This document shows, in pieces, positions 7,952 through 16,346 of a stretch of DNA of 18,465 nt (positions within the stretch are counted from its first letter, which is position 1; each line of letters begins with the position of its first letter). This DNA comes from Opitutia bacterium. GTDB taxonomy: Bacteria; Verrucomicrobiota; Verrucomicrobiae; Opitutales; UBA953. The DNA lies in NCBI GenBank assembly GCA_947488485.1, contig CANKZO010000032.1:1-18465 (forward strand). The letters run 5' to 3'. A model generated the notes under the pieces. The model had not been told where the DNA came from. It searched no databases and saw nothing but the letters and a program-made list of their open reading frames with translations. The translations under genes and the position numbers were made by a program.

Positions 7952-8036
7952 GCTCACACGGTAACGTCAAAAACCATCACGCGCTCGAGGGTTCGGTACG
8001 ACGATCAATTTCACGTGCTCGTGCTCGGGGTGCGGG
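7952..8036 (-). pseudogene. Decayed 3' fragment of a Dabb-domain gene (copy of the one ending at 9803)
   Basis: About 85 bp align with 9801-9884, the 3' end of the intact Dabb gene, at roughly 85% identity by eye and in the same orientation. The alignment includes a 17-base identical block (ACCATCACGCGCTCGAG) and a 20-base one. Translated on the minus strand it gives HPEHEHVKLIVVPN, against HPEHERVKEIVVPN in the intact protein. A 1-bp insertion just after that point then throws the last residues out of frame. Similarity stops abruptly near 8036, and nothing resembling the N-terminal two thirds of the domain follows. It begins 5 bp after the CLC stop. Together with the intact gene it forms 85-bp direct repeats that bracket mqo, 1849 bp apart. 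Confidence 0.8.
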
Positions 8037-8109
8037 GGCTTGACCCCGTGTTCGGCCCCCAACGGACTTGCCATGCGGGGAGTAAGGGCTATGCCTTGCA
8101 AAAGCCGTC

Positions 8110-8125
8110 CAGTGGTTCCGCTGGC
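8110..8125. promoter_or_regulatory. Imperfect 16-bp palindrome upstream of mqo
   Basis: CCAGTGGTTCCGCTGG reads nearly the same on both strands (14 of 16 positions), 52 bp before the mqo start. A two-base centre is too tight for a good RNA hairpin, so a binding site for a dimeric regulator is the more natural reading. No second copy was noticed, and it may be chance. Confidence 0.2.
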
Positions 8126-8177
8126 AGCCCGACCCGACCATCTCCCGACGTCCATTAACCAACGCTTTCCAAAACAA

Positions 8178-9683
8178 ATGCCGCCCGCCACCCACGTTGA
8201 AGACCCCGATGTCATCCTGATTGGCAGCGGGGTGATGTCGGCCAATCTCGGAGCGATGCTGAAGCGGCTCGATCCGCGACTTTCCATCCAGCTCTATGAG
8301 GCCAGCGATGGCTTGGCACAGGAGAGTTCGGATGGCTGGAATAACGCTGGCACTGGGCATGCGGGGATCTGCGAGCTGAGTTACACGCCCAAGCGCGAGG
8401 CGGATGGCTCGGTGAAGGTGGCCAAGGTCATCGAGATCTTCGAGCAGTTCGAGCAATCGAAACACTTCTGGAGCTACGCGGTGGCCAACGATATGGCCAG
8501 TCACCCGAGGGAATTCATCAATCCCGTCCCCCACATTAGCTTCGTGCATGGAGCTGACCAGGTGGAATTCCTCAAGGCCCGTCACGCCGGAATGTCGGCC
8601 CACCATTTCTTCCGGGAGATGGCCTTCACGACTGACCGCACCACCCTGGCGAGTTGGGCACCGCTCCTGGTCGAAGGTCGGGGCGACGAACCCATTGCCG
8701 CCACAAAGATGGACGGGGGCACCGATGTGAACTTTGGCGCCATCTCTCGCAAACTGCTAAGCTGGCTAGGACGGCAGGAGGGATGCGGGGTCGCCTCCGG
8801 CCATCGCGTAATCGGCCTGCGTAGAGACGGCACGGGCTGGGAAGTCCGCGTGAAGGAGTCAGCGACGGGGCGTGTTCGGACGAACCGCGCCAAGTTCGTC
8901 TTTGTCGGCGCGGGCGGCGGCACGCTTCCGCTGCTACAGATGTCCGGCATTCCGGAGGCAAAGGGCCTGGGCGGTTTCCCTATCGGCGGCCAGTGGCTCA
9001 TTTGCGACAATCCGGAAATCGTCGAGAAGCACCAAGCAAAGATCTATGGTCAACCGCTCGCCGCGGCGCCGACGATGGCTGTGCCGCACCTCGACACCCG
9101 CATCTTGGATGGTAAGAAGACCCTGCTTTTCGGTCCCTTCGCCGCCTGGACGACGAAGTTCCTGCACCAGCAGGGCCGCTACACCGACCTGCCCTTCTCC
9201 ATTCGTCCGGACAACCTCTCGACCCTCGTCAATATTGGCATCCATAACCTCGACCTTGTCCGCTACCTCATCCAGCAGGGCACGCAGAGCATGCGGAACC
9301 GCATCGAGGTGCTGAAGATTTTCTATCCGGCCGCCCAGGTTGCGGATTGGAAGTTGATCGACGCAGGCATTCGGGTGCAGGCCATCAAGAAGACGGATGG
9401 TCAGGCCGGCATCGTCCACTACGGCACCGAGGTCATCACCGATGCCGCTTGCAGCATCTCCGCTCTGCTCGGAGCCTCGCCGGGCGCCTCGGTCTCGGTG
9501 AATATCGTGCTCGAGGTCATCAGGAAATGCTTCCCCGCCTTGCTCGCCAGCCCCGAGGGGCATGCGCGGATGAAGGCGATGATCCCGACCTACGACCTGG
9601 ATATCAAGCTACCTGAGAACGCCGAGCAGTACCGCGAGTATAGCCTGCGAGCGGATAAGATCCTCGGGCTCCGGGCAAGCTGA
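8178..9683 (+). CDS. mqo: Malate:quinone oxidoreductase
   Basis: FAD-dependent, membrane-associated enzyme that oxidises malate to oxaloacetate and passes electrons to the quinone pool, bypassing NAD-linked malate dehydrogenase in the TCA cycle. It has 501 residues, within the family's usual length. The ATG at 8178 places the dinucleotide-binding motif at residues 11-25 (DVILIGSGVMSANLG), close to the N-terminus as in known Mqo proteins. The in-frame upstream extension to 8040 is not protein-like and runs towards the Dabb relic. Highly diagnostic are AQESSDGWNNAGTGHAG (47-63) and the following ELSYTP. Codon use looks less biased than in neighbours (more GGG, AGT and AGG codons), and the gene sits between direct repeats of a Dabb gene end. 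Both could mark an insertion or later acquisition. It is convergent with the Dabb gene; no clear terminator was found in the 119-bp gap. Confidence 0.95.
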   Translation: MPPATHVEDPDVILIGSGVMSANLGAMLKRLDPRLSIQLYEASDGLAQESSDGWNNAGTGHAGICELSYTPKREADGSVKVAKVIEIFEQFEQSKHFWSYAVANDMASHPREFINPVPHISFVHGADQVEFLKARHAGMSAHHFFREMAFTTDRTTLASWAPLLVEGRGDEPIAATKMDGGTDVNFGAISRKLLSWLGRQEGCGVASGHRVIGLRRDGTGWEVRVKESATGRVRTNRAKFVFVGAGGGTLPLLQMSGIPEAKGLGGFPIGGQWLICDNPEIVEKHQAKIYGQPLAAAPTMAVPHLDTRILDGKKTLLFGPFAAWTTKFLHQQGRYTDLPFSIRPDNLSTLVNIGIHNLDLVRYLIQQGTQSMRNRIEVLKIFYPAAQVADWKLIDAGIRVQAIKKTDGQAGIVHYGTEVITDAACSISALLGASPGASVSVNIVLEVIRKCFPALLASPEGHARMKAMIPTYDLDIKLPENAEQYREYSLRADKILGLRAS

Positions 9684-9802
9684 CCGGCGGATCAACCAGG
9701 AAACTTACCCTTCGCCGCGAGGCGCGGTAGGAATCGGAAGGGATTGGCTCCGCCCGAGCCTACGGCATCGCCTATTTGCCTGACGGCGCACCGAACGAGT
9801 TC

Positions 9803-10099
9803 TCAGACGGTGAAGTCGAAGACCATCACGCGCTCGAGATTCGGGACGACGATCTCCTTCACGCGCTCGTGCTCGGGGTGCGGGAGATAGCGGTCGCGGC
9901 TCTGCGGAGTATCGAAGGTCATGACGAACCCGTGCGTGAAGCCGTCGTTGAGGCCTTCGTCGCTCTGGTAAACGCCGTGCTGCATGGAGAGCAGGCCGGG
10001 GATCTTGCCGACCATGCCGCGCATCTCGGCGAAGCAGCGGTCGATCTGGGCCGGGGTGACGCCCTGCTTGAAGACGAAAGTTCCGTAGTGGTAGACCAT
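9803..10099 (-). CDS. Dabb (stress-responsive alpha/beta-barrel) domain protein
   Basis: Small protein of 98 residues made of a single Dabb domain. The start MVYHYGTFVFK (ATG at 10099) fits the family, whose members begin directly with the first beta strand; a further 13 codons upstream come from a tandem repeat and are not likely coding. Visible family features are the opening strand, a helix with IDRCFAEMRGMVGKIPGL, the HGFVMTFDT strand and the near-C-terminal HPEHERVKEIVVPNL helix. Dabb proteins form dimeric barrels; some in plants are stress-induced and related folds act as cyclases or oxygenases, but the bacterial function here is unknown. The gene follows the giant dehydrogenase on the same strand after 57 bp, so it may be co-transcribed. 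A decayed copy of its 3' end lies at 7952-8036. Confidence 0.88.
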   Translation of the reverse strand: MVYHYGTFVFKQGVTPAQIDRCFAEMRGMVGKIPGLLSMQHGVYQSDEGLNDGFTHGFVMTFDTPQSRDRYLPHPEHERVKEIVVPNLERVMVFDFTV

Positions 10100-10106
10100 T
10101 TGATTA

Positions 10107-10146
10107 GGGGGCAAGGTGACAAGGGGACACGGTGACAAGGGGCGGA
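10107..10146 (+). repeat. Five 8-bp tandem units with 16-bp periodicity
   Basis: Successive 8-mers read GGGGGCAA, GGTGACAA, GGGGACAC, GGTGACAA, GGGGCGGA. The second and fourth are identical and the others share a GGGG start, giving a 16-bp alternating pattern. It fills most of the 57-bp gap between the giant dehydrogenase stop (10157) and the Dabb start (10099). On the transcribed minus strand it would read as repeats of TTGTCACC and TTGCCCC-like units. Its role is unknown. Slippage here could alter the spacing just ahead of the Dabb start codon. Confidence 0.7.
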
Positions 10147-10156
10147 TACATCTGGC

Positions 10157-13100
10157 TTACTTCTGCGAGACCCAGGTGAGGGAGTTGAGGAGGAGCTGCT
10201 TGTAGGCGGGGTGGTCGTGGGACTTGGCGTCGTGGCCGAGGGCGATGCAGACCACGCGGGCGCCGGGATACTTGACCGTCCAGACGGACGGCAGGATGTT
10301 CGACAGGCCTTCCTTGGGGGTCTGACGCGGGATGGTGCCAAGGACTTCGGCGCCTTCGGGACGGGTCAGCTCGATGTTATAACTCTCGTCGTTGATCACG
10401 AAGGTGGCGGGCACGCCCTTCATGATCGGGTGCTCGGGCTTGGTGACGGTGAAGGTGAAGTCGCTATGGCCGTGGTTACGCGAACCGCCGCACACGAACT
10501 CATCGTTATACTTGGTCGTCAGCGGCCAATTATACCAGGTGGCGGCGTGCAGGAGCACGATGCCCTTCCCGGCCGCGGCGAAGTCCCGGATGGCCTTCTG
10601 GAACTCCGGCGTGCCGAACTGGGCGTGATTGCCGCTGAACACGAACAGGTCCGCCTCCGGTAGCAGCGCGAGGGTTTCCTTCAGATTAGGCGTCGAGGCG
10701 ATGTCATAGCCAGCGGCCTTGGCCGTCAGGGCGTCCGTGCCGAGGAAGAACGCGGGGAAGTTGTGCGAGCTGCCGGCGCCAGCGAAGAGCACGCGGAGCT
10801 GGCCGGCCTTACGCGGAGCGAAGGCCTGACCAAAAGCCTGAGTGGTCTTGGGATTGTCCTTAGGGAGGAGGTCGCTGGGCCCTTCGTTGGCCTTGCCCTT
10901 CTTCTTGCCGGCCTTGGGCGCACCGTCGTCCTTGCCCGCAGGAGGGTTGGGCGGGCCGCCGATCTCAATGGTGACAGCCACAGTGGTCGGAGCGATCTCG
11001 GTGTCGGCGGAGCTCAGGACGAGCTTGTCGATGATCTCATTGCTCTCGACCGGAATCCAATGCGTACGGACCTGGCGGCCGTCACCGGAGAGAAGCTGAC
11101 GGGCGGACTTGGACTTCGGTACGTCGCCGGTGCCGTTGTAGTCGGCGAAGTCGACGCCGCCGTAGAAGATTTTCTTCTGCACCTTGCCGCTGAGGAAGTG
11201 GACCTCGGCGATCATCGCGATGGCGTCGCCATGGGCGCCCCAGCCGCCGACCGCGCCGAGGAAGTGGATGCGATTGGCCACGGAGCCGACGGGGATCTCG
11301 ACCTTCTGAGCGAAGCTCTTGGAGTAAGCGCCTTTGAACGCGCCGCCCTTGAGCACGATGACATTGAGGCCGTCCTTGGCGCCCTTGGGGTCGATGACCT
11401 TATAAGGCACGCCATTCGACTCGACCTGGCCGAACTTAGCGAACGGCAGAGTATCCCGCTTGGCTTCCTTGTTGGCGTAGAGGCCGGTGTTCGTCGAGGC
11501 GGTGAAGGCCGCGCGAAGGTCGAGCAGACGGAAACGGCCGACAGTCTCGCCTTCGGGCGAGATGGCCACGCTGCGGAGGTAGGCAATGACGTTGCGAAGG
11601 CCTTCGGCGCCGAGCGACTCGAAGCCTTCCGGCATGAGGGAGTTCGGGCTGCGCTCGCGGCTGATGATATCAGCGACCTTGAGCTCGGCGGACTGACCGG
11701 CCGGAAGCTTGAGCTTCACGAAGGTCGGATTCTCGCTGCCGATCAAGGCCGAGTATTGCGTGCCGTCCTTCATCTTGAAGTTCCAGGTGCGATGCTCGTC
11801 GTCGACCATGCGGTTCGGATCGACGATGTGCACGAGCATCTCGGCGGGCGGGTGCGAGCCGATGCCCTGGAGGTTAGGACCGAATTCATTGCCGACGTTG
11901 CCGATCTTATGGCAGGTCTGGCAGACGGCGACGAAGAGTTCCTTACCCTTGGCGATGTCGCCGGGCTTTTCCACCTCGGAGCGGAGCTTCGAGACGATAT
12001 CATCCTTGGCCGGGCTGCTGCCGGCGTTCAGCTTGGCGAGGACGGTGGCGGCGCGCTTGGCGACGGCTTCGTCCGGGTGACGCACGAGCTGGGAGACCTG
12101 CATGGGTCCGAGCTGCATCGCGGAAAGTTTCTTGGCCTCCAGAGCGTCAAGGACGAGCCCCGACCACTCGGCGCGACCGACGAGCGCGGAGAACAAGGTG
12201 GCGCGGAAAGAGCCGACCGACTTCGGGAAGGCGGCGTAGAGCATCTTGCCCACGGAAACATCCCCACTGGCAGCCAGCGCGCCGGCGATGGCTACGGCGA
12301 CGGCTTCATTGGAGCCGGCCAGGGCTTGGGCGAGGGCCGGACGGACTTCGGGGGCGGCGTCGCGAAGCTGGACGAGCACGCGGGCGGCGGCGACCTGTGC
12401 TTCGGCCGAGGCCTTGGCGTCAGCGAGCACGGGCAAGAGACGGACCGCCGCGGCGGCGAGCTCGGCCTTGAGGCTGCCATCGGTGAACCAGAGCGCGGCG
12501 ACCGCGGCGGCGGATGCACCGACGGCCCCATCCTGGTCGGCGATCAGCGTGCGCAGAGACTGACGGGCCGAGTCGAGCGCAGCCGGAGCGGCCACGCGGC
12601 GGGCAGACAGTTCACGCAGGACGGCCGTGACCACCGGCTTGTTGGCGGATTTGGCGGAGGCCGCCAGGACCGCGACGGCATCTTCACCAGTCAAAGAGGC
12701 GGCAAGCGTGCGGGCGAAATCGGCGCCAGTGGCGTCAGCCGGACCAGCCAGAATACCCGCGAGCACGGGGCCCGGGTTGGCGGCAGCGGCGGCGGTGGCG
12801 GCGGCTTTGGACCAATCATCCGTCAGGCTGGCCTGCGCGGAGAGCAGTAAAGCGCCGGCGGAGGCTTCGAGCGGCGCGGCACCCATGGCGCGCAGGGCGG
12901 CCAGGCGGACGCGCGGTTCGGGATCCTGCAAGGCCTTGGCGTAGACAGCGGCGGGAATCTTGCTCTGGGCGGCCTCGGCGACGAGGAAGGCGTTCTTGCG
13001 GACAGAGGCATCCGCATCAGCGCAGAGCGCATGCAAGAGGCCGTCTTCGAGACGATCAAGACGCTGGAGAGCCCAGAGCGCCGCGATGCGGGCTTCGGAC

Positions 13101-15280
13101 TTGGCCTCGCTACGGACCATGGTCACGAGCGGACCGATGGCGGAGGCGAGCAGGCCGGCTTCTTTGTCCATGAGCACGCGGAGGGCGTTGAAACGGACGA
13201 CCTTGTTCGGGTGATCGAACGCCGCGACCAATCCGGCGACGTCGGCCTTGGAGAGGTCAGGAATCGCGAGCTTGGGCGCGGCGTCATGCTGGATGCGGTA
13301 GATGCGGCCGAAGTAGTGCTCGCGGTCCGGGCGCACGGAGGCGCCGGACTTGCTGTGCAACGGGCCACGGGTGTCGTTGTGCGCGACGACCGGGGTGTAG
13401 AAATCGAGGACGTAAAGCGCGCCGTCAGGGCCGAAGGATACGTCGATCGGGCAGAACCAATGGTCCGTCGAGCGGAGCCATTCCCGATCCTTGATGGTCA
13501 CTTCACCGAGGAAAGTCGGGCCGTTGGGGACGAGTTTCTCGAAGTGGATGACGTCGAGGATCGGCTCGGTTATGAAGATACCGTCACGGTAGTCCTCGGG
13601 CCAGGCGCCATGCTCCTGGACGGCCACGGAACAAGCCGCGGTGTAATAGCCGACTTGGTCGATCTGCAGCAGAGGAGCGCGATCCGGCAGATCGGTACGC
13701 AACACGGGACGACGCGGATTCACGGAGCTGAAAGCCTTGGCCGGCGTGCCCGGGGCCTTGGCAAGGATGGACTCGGGGATGACGGCGTGCTGGATCGGGT
13801 TGCCGTTGGTCGCCTTGCCGTGGAAGAACTCCATCTTGCCGGTGACTTCGTTGCCGAAGCTGTTGCCGCCCTGTGAGGCGATCTGCTCGATGGCCGAACC
13901 GTCGGGCTTGAAACGGAAGGTGCCCGCCGAGATGCGCACCTTCTTCGCAGGGTCGTTCGGGAACGTGGCTTCGCCGCCGCCGCCGTGGCTGGCGTAGACC
14001 CAACCATCCGGAGCCAGGACGAAGTGATTGGCGACGAAGTGCGTATCGCCGGGCGTGAAGCCACCGAAGAGGATGACTTCCTTGTCCGCCTTGCCGTCGC
14101 CATTCGTATCGCGGAGCCAGACGATGTTCGGCTGGGCGACGACGATGATACCGTCCTTGTAATGGCAAAAGCCGGTGATGAGCTCGAGGCCTTCGTGGAA
14201 GAGCTGCTTCTGGTCGGCCTTGCCGTCGCCGTCGGTGTCGACGAGCACGCTGATCTTGTCCTGCGCCGGACGATCATAGCTGCCAGGCACCAGCACCCCG
14301 CCCTCGCGCCACGACTCAGCGGTCAGCGGGCGGCGGCCGTTCGGGTATTCCGGGGTCTCGGCGACCCAGAGGCGGCCGCGCTCATCCCACTGGACGGCGA
14401 TGGGCTTGTTGATGAGGGGCTCGGTCACGACGACGCTGGCCTTAAATCCAGGCTGCATCTGGAAAGCGGCGATGGCCTTCTCGGCGCGACTCGGACCGCC
14501 GACGGGGTAACGCATGTCGACGAGGTCCTTAGGCGTGCAAAGTTCGTCCACGTTGCTCCGACGAGCGGCCCAGGCGATGCCACGCTTGATGAAGGTGCGG
14601 TAACTGGCGTGGGCGAGCGTCTCAGCTTCGCCCTGCAGGAAGACCGCGGAACGAAGGCGGCTGTTCTCGAAGACCCAGGCCTGCGGCTGGATGTCATAGA
14701 CCGAGGCTTTGTCAGAGACTTCGGCGATGTTCTTACGATTGGCGCTCACCTTCGAGGTGAACGAAGCGGCGAGCACGTGGATCTTCTCGTTGAGCTCGAG
14801 ATTGAAGACCGTCTGGTCGGTGACGTCGAAAGTGGAGGCATCCTTGGCCAGAGGATGGGAGTCGGTCCGGACGTTAAGCATCATCAGTGTGCGGAAGCGG
14901 CGGCTCTCCGGCGTCCAACCCGCGCCGAAGGTGTCGCGCGCCCAGGAGGCGGACGGACCGGCGATGGCGCCGCGCAAGGCGACGAAACTGATGCCTCGGT
15001 TCGAGAGGTCTGCCAAGGCCGCGCGATCGATGACTTCGTAAGGAGCATAGTCCTTACGATAAAGGACGATGACCTCGTCCTTGTCGTGCTTAGCAGAAAG
15101 GATGTCACGCGGACGGTCCGCTTCGGTCACCACGGCGCCGGCGGCAGTGAGCTCGGCGACGAGCGATTTGACGGCGGCAGGGTCGTCGGCGACGACGGTC
15201 ACCTTGAGCGGGGCGGCGCCAAGGACGGCGGCGGCACAGGCCAAAGCGAAGCTCAGGAACGGGGCGATGCGGGGAAGCAT
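10157..15280 (-). CDS. Giant exported PVC-type dehydrogenase / HEAT / cytochrome c protein with ThuA-like domains at both ends
   Basis: Protein of 1707 residues with a Sec-type signal peptide (about 1-22). In order: a degenerate ThuA-like domain (about 25-245); a PVC-type membrane-bound dehydrogenase propeller (about 265-665) starting FQMQPGFKASVV, with calcium-loop-like DTDGDGKAD (348-356) and DTNGDGKAD (391-399); an alanine-rich HEAT-repeat solenoid (about 675-1095); and a single-haem cytochrome domain (about 1105-1240) with CQTCH at 1120-1124 (plus 11909-11923) and a likely axial methionine in SLMPEG. A beta-rich, carbohydrate-binding-like region follows (about 1245-1445), then a Lys/Gly/Pro linker and a well-formed ThuA domain (about 1495-1705) with LLHAATWYN, NDESYN and LGHD. 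It probably oxidises a sugar or polyol in the periplasm and passes electrons through haem. The substrate is unknown. AraC and Dabb genes flank it on the same strand. Confidence 0.9.
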   Translation of the reverse strand: MLPRIAPFLSFALACAAAVLGAAPLKVTVVADDPAAVKSLVAELTAAGAVVTEADRPRDILSAKHDKDEVIVLYRKDYAPYEVIDRAALADLSNRGISFVALRGAIAGPSASWARDTFGAGWTPESRRFRTLMMLNVRTDSHPLAKDASTFDVTDQTVFNLELNEKIHVLAASFTSKVSANRKNIAEVSDKASVYDIQPQAWVFENSRLRSAVFLQGEAETLAHASYRTFIKRGIAWAARRSNVDELCTPKDLVDMRYPVGGPSRAEKAIAAFQMQPGFKASVVVTEPLINKPIAVQWDERGRLWVAETPEYPNGRRPLTAESWREGGVLVPGSYDRPAQDKISVLVDTDGDGKADQKQLFHEGLELITGFCHYKDGIIVVAQPNIVWLRDTNGDGKADKEVILFGGFTPGDTHFVANHFVLAPDGWVYASHGGGGEATFPNDPAKKVRISAGTFRFKPDGSAIEQIASQGGNSFGNEVTGKMEFFHGKATNGNPIQHAVIPESILAKAPGTPAKAFSSVNPRRPVLRTDLPDRAPLLQIDQVGYYTAACSVAVQEHGAWPEDYRDGIFITEPILDVIHFEKLVPNGPTFLGEVTIKDREWLRSTDHWFCPIDVSFGPDGALYVLDFYTPVVAHNDTRGPLHSKSGASVRPDREHYFGRIYRIQHDAAPKLAIPDLSKADVAGLVAAFDHPNKVVRFNALRVLMDKEAGLLASAIGPLVTMVRSEAKSEARIAALWALQRLDRLEDGLLHALCADADASVRKNAFLVAEAAQSKIPAAVYAKALQDPEPRVRLAALRAMGAAPLEASAGALLLSAQASLTDDWSKAAATAAAAANPGPVLAGILAGPADATGADFARTLAASLTGEDAVAVLAASAKSANKPVVTAVLRELSARRVAAPAALDSARQSLRTLIADQDGAVGASAAAVAALWFTDGSLKAELAAAAVRLLPVLADAKASAEAQVAAARVLVQLRDAAPEVRPALAQALAGSNEAVAVAIAGALAASGDVSVGKMLYAAFPKSVGSFRATLFSALVGRAEWSGLVLDALEAKKLSAMQLGPMQVSQLVRHPDEAVAKRAATVLAKLNAGSSPAKDDIVSKLRSEVEKPGDIAKGKELFVAVCQTCHKIGNVGNEFGPNLQGIGSHPPAEMLVHIVDPNRMVDDEHRTWNFKMKDGTQYSALIGSENPTFVKLKLPAGQSAELKVADIISRERSPNSLMPEGFESLGAEGLRNVIAYLRSVAISPEGETVGRFRLLDLRAAFTASTNTGLYANKEAKRDTLPFAKFGQVESNGVPYKVIDPKGAKDGLNVIVLKGGAFKGAYSKSFAQKVEIPVGSVANRIHFLGAVGGWGAHGDAIAMIAEVHFLSGKVQKKIFYGGVDFADYNGTGDVPKSKSARQLLSGDGRQVRTHWIPVESNEIIDKLVLSSADTEIAPTTVAVTIEIGGPPNPPAGKDDGAPKAGKKKGKANEGPSDLLPKDNPKTTQAFGQAFAPRKAGQLRVLFAGAGSSHNFPAFFLGTDALTAKAAGYDIASTPNLKETLALLPEADLFVFSGNHAQFGTPEFQKAIRDFAAAGKGIVLLHAATWYNWPLTTKYNDEFVCGGSRNHGHSDFTFTVTKPEHPIMKGVPATFVINDESYNIELTRPEGAEVLGTIPRQTPKEGLSNILPSVWTVKYPGARVVCIALGHDAKSHDHPAYKQLLLNSLTWVSQK

Positions 15281-15380
15281 GGAGTCATCAAAAGAAGCCT
15301 CCGTCCGCCTACAACACTTAGGAGCATCCCTAACCGCAACCCGACCCCTCTCAAATGCACATTTCCCTCCGATTGCGGGG

Positions 15381-16346
15381 TCAGGCCTCGGCCCGGAAGT
15401 GCGAGGGCGCGTGCCCGGTCGACTTCTTGAAGGCTGAGGAAAAGCTGTTGCCGTTGGCGAAACCGACCTTGTGGGCGATGACGGCCAGTTTGTCGTCGGT
15501 CTCGCTGATCAAACGGATGGCCTGCTGGATGCGCAGGTGGGTCAGGTGGTTCATCGGCGTCCGCCCGATCTCCTTCAGGCAGAGGCGGCGGAGGTGTTCG
15601 AAACTAAGCCCGGACTCCCGGGCCAGCGACTTGGTGTCCCAAGCGAAGTCCAGCCGGCCCTGCACCAGATCCCAAAGTCGTTGGACGCGCGGATCGCCAC
15701 GGAAGCTGCCGGCAAAACTGCGGACGTAGTCATAAGTCAGTTCGATCCATTGATGACTGCGACGGGAGACCCCGACGCCCTTGAGCTCGGCGAGCAGACC
15801 GGTGATGGCCGCACGTAAGGGCTCGGCATCGAAATCGGCGAGCACGGGGGAACTGGCCCGAAAGATGGTATTGGAGCGCACGCCGCCGGCGAAGCGGATC
15901 CAGCAGAAATCCCACCGCTTGCTGCGACCGATGCGGAAAGAGTTACGGATACCCGCCGGCTGCAGGCAGGCCTGGCCGGCCGCGATGGTACGCCAGCGGC
16001 CGTCGACCCAGACCTGCCCTTGTCCGGACAGGCAGGCCATGAAGAAGGCCCCGCTTTGGTTGGCTCGGACGACCTCATAAGGCGCCAGCATCTCGGCCAC
16101 TCCAAGGTGGGCGATTTCGAAAAGCCCCAGCTCTTTGCAACGAACCCCGGACAGGACCCACGGACGTTCGTCCTGATAGTCGGCGGCCACCACGATCTGA
16201 CGGCGGGAACGCGGGTTCTCGATGTCCGCCTCAGAATGACGGAGTTGCGTTTCGCTGTAGTGTTTTAAATCGCTCTTGCGGGCCACCTCCCTTGCATAAG
16301 ACCTATCTCCACTCGGAGCAACCCCCGACCACCCTTCCCCTCTCAT
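15381..16346 (-). CDS. AraC-family transcriptional regulator
   Basis: DNA-binding regulator of up to 321 residues. The C-terminal double helix-turn-helix covers about residues 221-319: first helix-turn-helix at DTKSLARESGLSFEHLRRLC, second at KLAVIAHKVGFANGNSFSSA, ending with the family's FKKSTGHAPSHFR. The N-terminal half (about 50-165), with AGQACLQPAGIRNSF, looks like an AraC cupin ligand-binding domain, probably sensing a sugar or derivative. The start is uncertain. The ATG at 16346 lies only 6 bp from the divergent gene's ATG, leaving no room for promoters, so translation may begin further in (for example GTG at 16286, giving 301 residues). In-frame sequence beyond 16346 is antisense to the neighbours and not real. 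Position suggests control of the split Tm-1 pair, the giant dehydrogenase 100 bp downstream, or both. Confidence 0.92.
   Translation of the reverse strand: MRGEGWSGVAPSGDRSYAREVARKSDLKHYSETQLRHSEADIENPRSRRQIVVAADYQDERPWVLSGVRCKELGLFEIAHLGVAEMLAPYEVVRANQSGAFFMACLSGQGQVWVDGRWRTIAAGQACLQPAGIRNSFRIGRSKRWDFCWIRFAGGVRSNTIFRASSPVLADFDAEPLRAAITGLLAELKGVGVSRRSHQWIELTYDYVRSFAGSFRGDPRVQRLWDLVQGRLDFAWDTKSLARESGLSFEHLRRLCLKEIGRTPMNHLTHLRIQQAIRLISETDDKLAVIAHKVGFANGNSFSSAFKKSTGHAPSHFRAEA

Noticed and set aside
8040..8177. In-frame upstream extension of mqo by 46 codons
   Set aside because: It places the FAD motif far from the N-terminus, unlike the family, and begins beside the Dabb relic. The ATG at 8178 fits.
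9684..9802. Search for a terminator between mqo and the Dabb gene (CCGCG AGG CGCGG hairpin near 9717)
   Set aside because: The stem is only 5 bp with a 3-base loop and has no T-run on either side.
10763..12850. A 695-codon open frame on the plus strand, antisense to the giant dehydrogenase
   Set aside because: Its translation is Gly/Asp/Arg/Glu-rich without domains, as expected opposite an alanine-rich GC-rich gene. The minus strand encodes clear HEAT and CXXCH motifs.
15318..15333. TTAGG and CCTAA inverted repeat with 6-bp spacer upstream of the giant dehydrogenase
   Set aside because: Five-base arms are expected by chance in a window this size; no second site was seen.
13985..15430. A 481-codon plus-strand open frame opposite the dehydrogenase N-terminal half
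   Set aside because: Same composition artefact; it runs through the real gene's start and has no recognisable motif.
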